Source: Bacteroidia bacterium (GTDB lineage: Bacteria; Bacteroidota; Bacteroidia; Bacteroidales; Prolixibacteraceae). From it: a stretch of DNA of 64,000 nt. Both the position numbers and the translations under genes were made by a program. The notes under the pieces were generated by a model that saw only the letters and a list, made by a program, of their open reading frames with translations, was not told where the DNA came from and ran no database searches. The DNA lies in the NCBI GenBank assembly GCA_025358025.1, contig JANYKW010000087.1, positions 62,001-126,000 of the forward strand. Reading direction: 5' to 3'. Positions within the stretch are counted from its first letter, which is position 1, and each line of letters begins with the position of its first letter. This document shows, piece by piece, positions 59,646 through 64,000 of the stretch.

Positions 59646-60896
59646 ATGCTATACTACCTGTTTAAATACCTTGAAAATTATGATATTCCCGGAGCGAGAA
59701 TGTTCGAATACATCTCTTTCCGTTCATCTATGACTGTAATTCTGGCGCTTTTTATCTCGACCATATGGGGGAAACGGGTGATACGCATCCTGCAACGTCA
59801 ACAGATTGGTGAAGATGTACGTGATCTTGGGCTGGAGGGTCAGATGCAAAAAAAAGGAACACCCACCATGGGGGGAATCATTATTCTTGGCTCCATTTTA
59901 ATCCCAGTGCTCCTTTTCGCACAACTCGAAAATGTTTATATCATCCTGATGATTATCTCCACCATCTGGCTTGGAGTGATCGGTTTTATTGACGATTATA
60001 TTAAAGTTTTCCTGAAAGACAAGCAAGGGCTGGCTGGCAGATTTAAAATTATGGGACAGGTCATGCTTGGGTTGATCGTGGCAGGCACTCTTTATTTTAA
60101 CGATGATGTAATTGTGCGCGACCAGGTTTATCTTCCCAACGGCAAAGTGAAAACTGAATCCGTCATGAATCCCCAGACGGGGAAAAAAGAGGTTCGCCAA
60201 ATCACCATAGATAGAAAATCCACTGAAACTACCATCCCTTTTATTAAGGATCATCAGTTTGACTATAAATGGCTCGTCGGTTTTACAGGCAAACATGCAG
60301 ATAAGTTGGTCTGGTTCTTCTATGCCCTGGTTATCATTTTTATCATTACGGCAGTATCCAATGGCGCAAATCTCACCGATGGGCTTGATGGGTTGGCGAC
60401 GGGAGTCTCCGCTATCAGTGGGACGACACTGGGGGTCTTTGCATACCTCAGTGGTAACTTTATCTACGCCGGATACCTGAATATCATGTACATACCATAT
60501 GTGGGAGAACTAGCAGTGTATATCTCTGCTTTTATCGGAGCCTGCATCGGATTTTTGTGGTACAACTCTTATCCCGCCCAGGTCTTTATGGGTGATACCG
60601 GGAGTCTTTCACTGGGAGGGATCCTTGCAGTCTTTGCCATCATCATCCGCAAAGAGATCCTGATTCCACTGCTATGCGGTATTTTCCTGATCGAGAATCT
60701 CTCAGTGATGATCCAGGTCTTTTGGTTCAAATATACCAAAAGAAAATACGGAGAGGGCAGAAGGGTTTTCCTTATGGCACCCCTTCACCATCATTTCCAG
60801 AAAAAGGGATTTCCTGAAGCAAAAATTGTGACCCGATTCTGGATTGTAGGGATCATATTATCGGTATTAACCATTGCAACGCTTAAAATCAGGTAG
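59646..60896 (+). CDS. mraY: Phospho-N-acetylmuramoyl-pentapeptide transferase
   Basis: [52 protein letters not shown]. Confidence 0.97.
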   Translation: MLYYLFKYLENYDIPGARMFEYISFRSSMTVILALFISTIWGKRVIRILQRQQIGEDVRDLGLEGQMQKKGTPTMGGIIILGSILIPVLLFAQLENVYIILMIISTIWLGVIGFIDDYIKVFLKDKQGLAGRFKIMGQVMLGLIVAGTLYFNDDVIVRDQVYLPNGKVKTESVMNPQTGKKEVRQITIDRKSTETTIPFIKDHQFDYKWLVGFTGKHADKLVWFFYALVIIFIITAVSNGANLTDGLDGLATGVSAISGTTLGVFAYLSGNFIYAGYLNIMYIPYVGELAVYISAFIGACIGFLWYNSYPAQVFMGDTGSLSLGGILAVFAIIIRKEILIPLLCGIFLIENLSVMIQVFWFKYTKRKYGEGRRVFLMAPLHHHFQKKGFPEAKIVTRFWIVGIILSVLTIATLKIR

Positions 60897-60898
60897 TC

Positions 60899-62239
60899 AT
60901 GGCTAATAAACGGCTGGTTGTTCTGGGTGGAGGAGAAAGTGGCGTTGGTGCCGCGATTCTCGGTGCTGCCAAAGGTTTCGGGACCTTTGTCTCTGATGCC
61001 GGGGAGATTCAGCCAAAGTACAAATCTGATTTGGAGAAGCATGGAATCCCCTATGAGGAGCTTCAGCATACGCCGGCCCTGATACTCAATGCCGATTTGG
61101 TTGTTAAGAGTCCGGGAATTTCCGATAAGGTACCAGTCATTCAGTCGTTGTTGAACGCCGGAATTCCGGTGATATCGGAAATTGAGCTGGCAGGAAGATA
61201 TACCACTGCAACAACCATTTGTATTACAGGTAGTAACGGAAAAACCACGACAACCCTGCTGATATACGATCTGCTCAAACGGGCAGGCTTGAAGGTCGGA
61301 CTGGCAGGAAACATCGGGAAAAGCTTTGCCAGACAGGTGGCAGAGGAGGATTTCGGGTACTATGTGCTGGAAATCTCCAGTTTCCAGCTGGACGGGATGT
61401 TCGAATTCAGAGCCAATCTGGCCATTCTGACCAATATCACTCCGGATCATCTGGACCGGTACGATTATAATATGCAAAACTATACGGACTCCAAGTTCCG
61501 CATCGTTCAAAACCAAACAGAAGAAGATTTTTTCATCTACTGCCACGATGACCCGGTTATTGCTGCGGAGCTCGAGAAGAGGAGTCTGCGCGGAATGAAA
61601 CTGCCCTTTTCTGTTAAACAACCACTTGCTGCAGGAGGATGGGTCGAGGGTGATAAAATGATATTAAATGTATTCAATAATATTTTTGACATGACAATTT
61701 TAGAACTGGCACTACAGGGGAAACACAATTTGAACAATTCTATGGCTGCCGGTATTTCCGGAATGGTGCTGAAACTTCGTAAAGACGATATCCGGGAGTG
61801 TCTGAGCGACTTTCAGGGTGTTGAACACCGGCTCGAGCGTTTCATGCGGGTGCATGAGATCGAGTTTATCAACGACTCCAAAGCGACGAATGTCAACTCG
61901 GTGTGGTACGCTCTCGAAAGCATGTCGACCCGGGTAGTATGGATTGTCGGAGGGATAGATAAAGGCAATGATTACTCGCAACTGATTGATCTCGTGAAAG
62001 AGAAGGTAAAAGCCATTGTCTGCATCGGAGTCGATAACAGCAAGATCAGGACGGCATTTCAAGAGACCGGCATAACCATGGTTGACACAAGAAGCATGGC
62101 AGAAGCGGTTAGAAGTGCCTATTTTCTTTCCGCAAAGGGAGATTCAGTCCTGCTTTCACCAGCTTGTGCAAGCTTCGATCTTTTTAAAAATTACGAAGAC
62201 CGCGGTCGTCAGTTTAAGGAAGCAGTCAGAAATTTATAA
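60899..62239 (+). CDS. murD: UDP-N-acetylmuramoylalanine--D-glutamate ligase
   Basis: CITGSNGKTTTTLLIYDLL, LEISSFQLDGMFEFRANLAILTNITPDHLDRYD. Confidence 0.97.
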   Translation: MANKRLVVLGGGESGVGAAILGAAKGFGTFVSDAGEIQPKYKSDLEKHGIPYEELQHTPALILNADLVVKSPGISDKVPVIQSLLNAGIPVISEIELAGRYTTATTICITGSNGKTTTTLLIYDLLKRAGLKVGLAGNIGKSFARQVAEEDFGYYVLEISSFQLDGMFEFRANLAILTNITPDHLDRYDYNMQNYTDSKFRIVQNQTEEDFFIYCHDDPVIAAELEKRSLRGMKLPFSVKQPLAAGGWVEGDKMILNVFNNIFDMTILELALQGKHNLNNSMAAGISGMVLKLRKDDIRECLSDFQGVEHRLERFMRVHEIEFINDSKATNVNSVWYALESMSTRVVWIVGGIDKGNDYSQLIDLVKEKVKAIVCIGVDNSKIRTAFQETGITMVDTRSMAEAVRSAYFLSAKGDSVLLSPACASFDLFKNYEDRGRQFKEAVRNL

Positions 62240-62274
62240 TTACATCATTTTCTCAGATTAATAAAATATTTCAC

Positions 62275-63498
62275 GTGCAATTCAGCGATTACATTAACAG
62301 GTTAAAGGGTGACAGAAAGATTTGGATGGTGATCTTCCTTTTGACATTCTTCTCAATCCTTGTCGTATACAGTTCGACCGGAGCTTTGGCTTTCCGGCGG
62401 GCAAATGGAAATACAACCTACTATTTTTTCAAACAGATACTGATTCAAGCGGCTGGATTTATGTTTATATTGCTGATGATCAAATATCTGAGTGTAAAGT
62501 TCTACAACAAAATCGCTAACCTGGTTCTGATGGCAGCCATCTTTTTTGTTATCGTGGGGATCGTGATTGGGCGGGGATCAGGACGGACCATTCCCTTGGG
62601 TCCCTTTAGCTTTCAACCCGCAGAACTTGCCAAAGTGGCTGTGATGTTGTGGGTTGCCAGAATTTTGTCCAACACGGGAGAGAGTGATCATGCAAAAAGA
62701 AAATCATTTTTTAAGATTCTGCTGGGAATTGGATTACTGTGTTTATTGCTGATCAAAGTAAATTTCTCCTCCGCGGTTTTGGTGATGGCTACTGCTTTTA
62801 TCATGATGTTTGTAGCTCTGATTCCAATGAGATACCTTGTGGGCGCAATATTATCCGGAACCATTCTCTTTGTATCTTTGTTCCTCGTCCGCAAAACATT
62901 GCCTGAGATCATATACAAAGGCACCAGAATGGAAACGGTTTTTAACCGGATTGACCATTACATCACCGGCTCAGACCCGAAACGCGACGAGGGACTGACA
63001 CAGGATGAATTCGCCAAAATTGCCATCTACAATGGTGGTTTTCTTGGCGTTGGAGCCGGCAAAGGGGATATCAGCAATAGGATGAGTGCAGCATACAACG
63101 ATTTTGTCTTCGCTATCATCGTGGAGGAATATGGATTGGCGGGTGCTGCTGCCATCATCATACTTTACCTGATTTTACTCACAAGAGGTATGATGATTAT
63201 CAAAGCCTGTAAACGGACCTTCCCGCTATACCTGGCTACGGGAGCAGTCACAATGCTTTTACTGCAGGCACTGGTAAACATGGGTGTCTCCTCGGGTGCC
63301 ATACCGGTCACCGGGCAACCCCTCCCATGGATTAGCTGGGGAGGTACATCCCAGATTTTTACGGCATTCATATTCGGGTTTTTGCTTAGCATTAGTGCTG
63401 AGAATCAAGCAGAAATAGGGAAGCAGGATCTCGTAGAAAAGATGGAAGAAGATGATTTTTCGGAAGAAGAGGTTTTCTTGTCAAATATAGAACGGTAA
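62275..63498 (+). CDS. ftsW: FtsW-type SEDS peptidoglycan glycosyltransferase
   Basis: SEDS TM architecture; [43 protein letters not shown] start at 62275. Confidence 0.95.
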   Translation: MQFSDYINRLKGDRKIWMVIFLLTFFSILVVYSSTGALAFRRANGNTTYYFFKQILIQAAGFMFILLMIKYLSVKFYNKIANLVLMAAIFFVIVGIVIGRGSGRTIPLGPFSFQPAELAKVAVMLWVARILSNTGESDHAKRKSFFKILLGIGLLCLLLIKVNFSSAVLVMATAFIMMFVALIPMRYLVGAILSGTILFVSLFLVRKTLPEIIYKGTRMETVFNRIDHYITGSDPKRDEGLTQDEFAKIAIYNGGFLGVGAGKGDISNRMSAAYNDFVFAIIVEEYGLAGAAAIIILYLILLTRGMMIIKACKRTFPLYLATGAVTMLLLQALVNMGVSSGAIPVTGQPLPWISWGGTSQIFTAFIFGFLLSISAENQAEIGKQDLVEKMEEDDFSEEEVFLSNIER

Positions 63499-63502
63499 AA
63501 TT

Positions 63503-64000
63503 ATGAGCAACCATCGGTTCATCATCAGCGGAGGAGGTACAGGGGGACATATTTTCCCTGCCCTGTCTATCGCAGAAGGATTGAAACAGCGTTTTGCGGA
63601 TGCGGAGATTCTCTTCGTCGGGGCGTTGGGAAAGATGGAGATGGAGAAAGTACCTGCAGCGGGATTCCGGATTGCCGGATTGCCTGTAGCCGGTTTTCAC
63701 CGGGGTGAAGTATGGCGCAACCTGCTTTTTCTCCCCAAACTGATAAACTCCCTGTGGAAAGCAAGATCGGTGGTCAGAAATTTCAAACCCGATTGTGTGA
63801 TCGGCGTGGGTGGTTATGCCAGTGGCCCTGTTCTTAAAGTGGCTACCCAGATGGGTATTCCAACCGTATTGCAGGAACAGAACTCCTATGCAGGGGTTAC
63901 AAATAAATTGCTGGGTAAAAAGGCCAACAAAATATGTGTTGCTTATCCGGATATGGAGCGGTTTTTCCCGAAAGACAAGATTGTTCTTACAGGAAATCCA
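63503..64000 (+). CDS. murG: MurG N-acetylglucosaminyltransferase (partial, cut by window end)
   Basis: Translation from ATG at 63503: [31 protein letters not shown]...; position after ftsW. Confidence 0.95.
   Translation, partial: MSNHRFIISGGGTGGHIFPALSIAEGLKQRFADAEILFVGALGKMEMEKVPAAGFRIAGLPVAGFHRGEVWRNLLFLPKLINSLWKARSVVRNFKPDCVIGVGGYASGPVLKVATQMGIPTVLQEQNSYAGVTNKLLGKKANKICVAYPDMERFFPKDKIVLTGNP

Noticed and set aside
60791-61621. 276-aa minus-strand ORF antisense to mraY/murD
   Set aside because: Shadow ORF; the + strand genes are unambiguous and the antisense product has no family signature.
1-64000. tRNA, rRNA, transposase, integrase or phage genes
   Set aside because: None recognised in ORFs or intergenic regions by eye; a tRNAscan/Infernal run would be needed to exclude small RNAs.

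Overview
The window looks like a contiguous chromosomal segment of a Bacteroidota (Bacteroidales-like) genome. Support for this comes from TAnnTTTG-type promoters, a porP-gldKLMN cluster, and DUF4270-type and glycine-lipid genes. It is mostly housekeeping DNA. Main blocks, left to right: DUF4270-like lipoprotein (partial); standalone GT5-N domain; panC-panD-radA; type IX secretion cluster porP/sprF-gldK-gldL-gldM-gldN with a degenerate ureohydrolase and topA upstream; a TonB-dependent receptor; sdhCAB; a DUF protein between two perfect hairpins; sulfatase and two metallophosphoesterases; an epimerase and a GT2 / double-LABN / GT39 operon; lepA; an OmpR-type two-component system; rnc-fabF-acpP; purN; an S66 peptidase plus YraN pair; a patatin; a hemerythrin/LuxR/OMP/cytochrome group; a U32 peptidase; miaB; a purF-like gene; glsA-glsB; and the start of the dcw cluster (mraZ-rsmH-ftsL-ftsI-murE-mraY-murD-ftsW-murG, murG cut by the window edge). 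No rRNA, tRNA, CRISPR array, phage or transposase gene was recognised. The most unusual signal is in the intergenic spacers. Several are built from short degenerate 'words' of about 7-12 nt that are arrayed and then repeated in inverted orientation. The word differs by locus, and two loci (about 38.8 kb and 40.3 kb) carry inverted, clearly homologous copies of the same element around a two-gene block. Some of these arrays supply the stop codon of the adjacent gene. A 10-bp-periodic MraZ-box-like operator upstream of mraZ is the clearest regulatory site.
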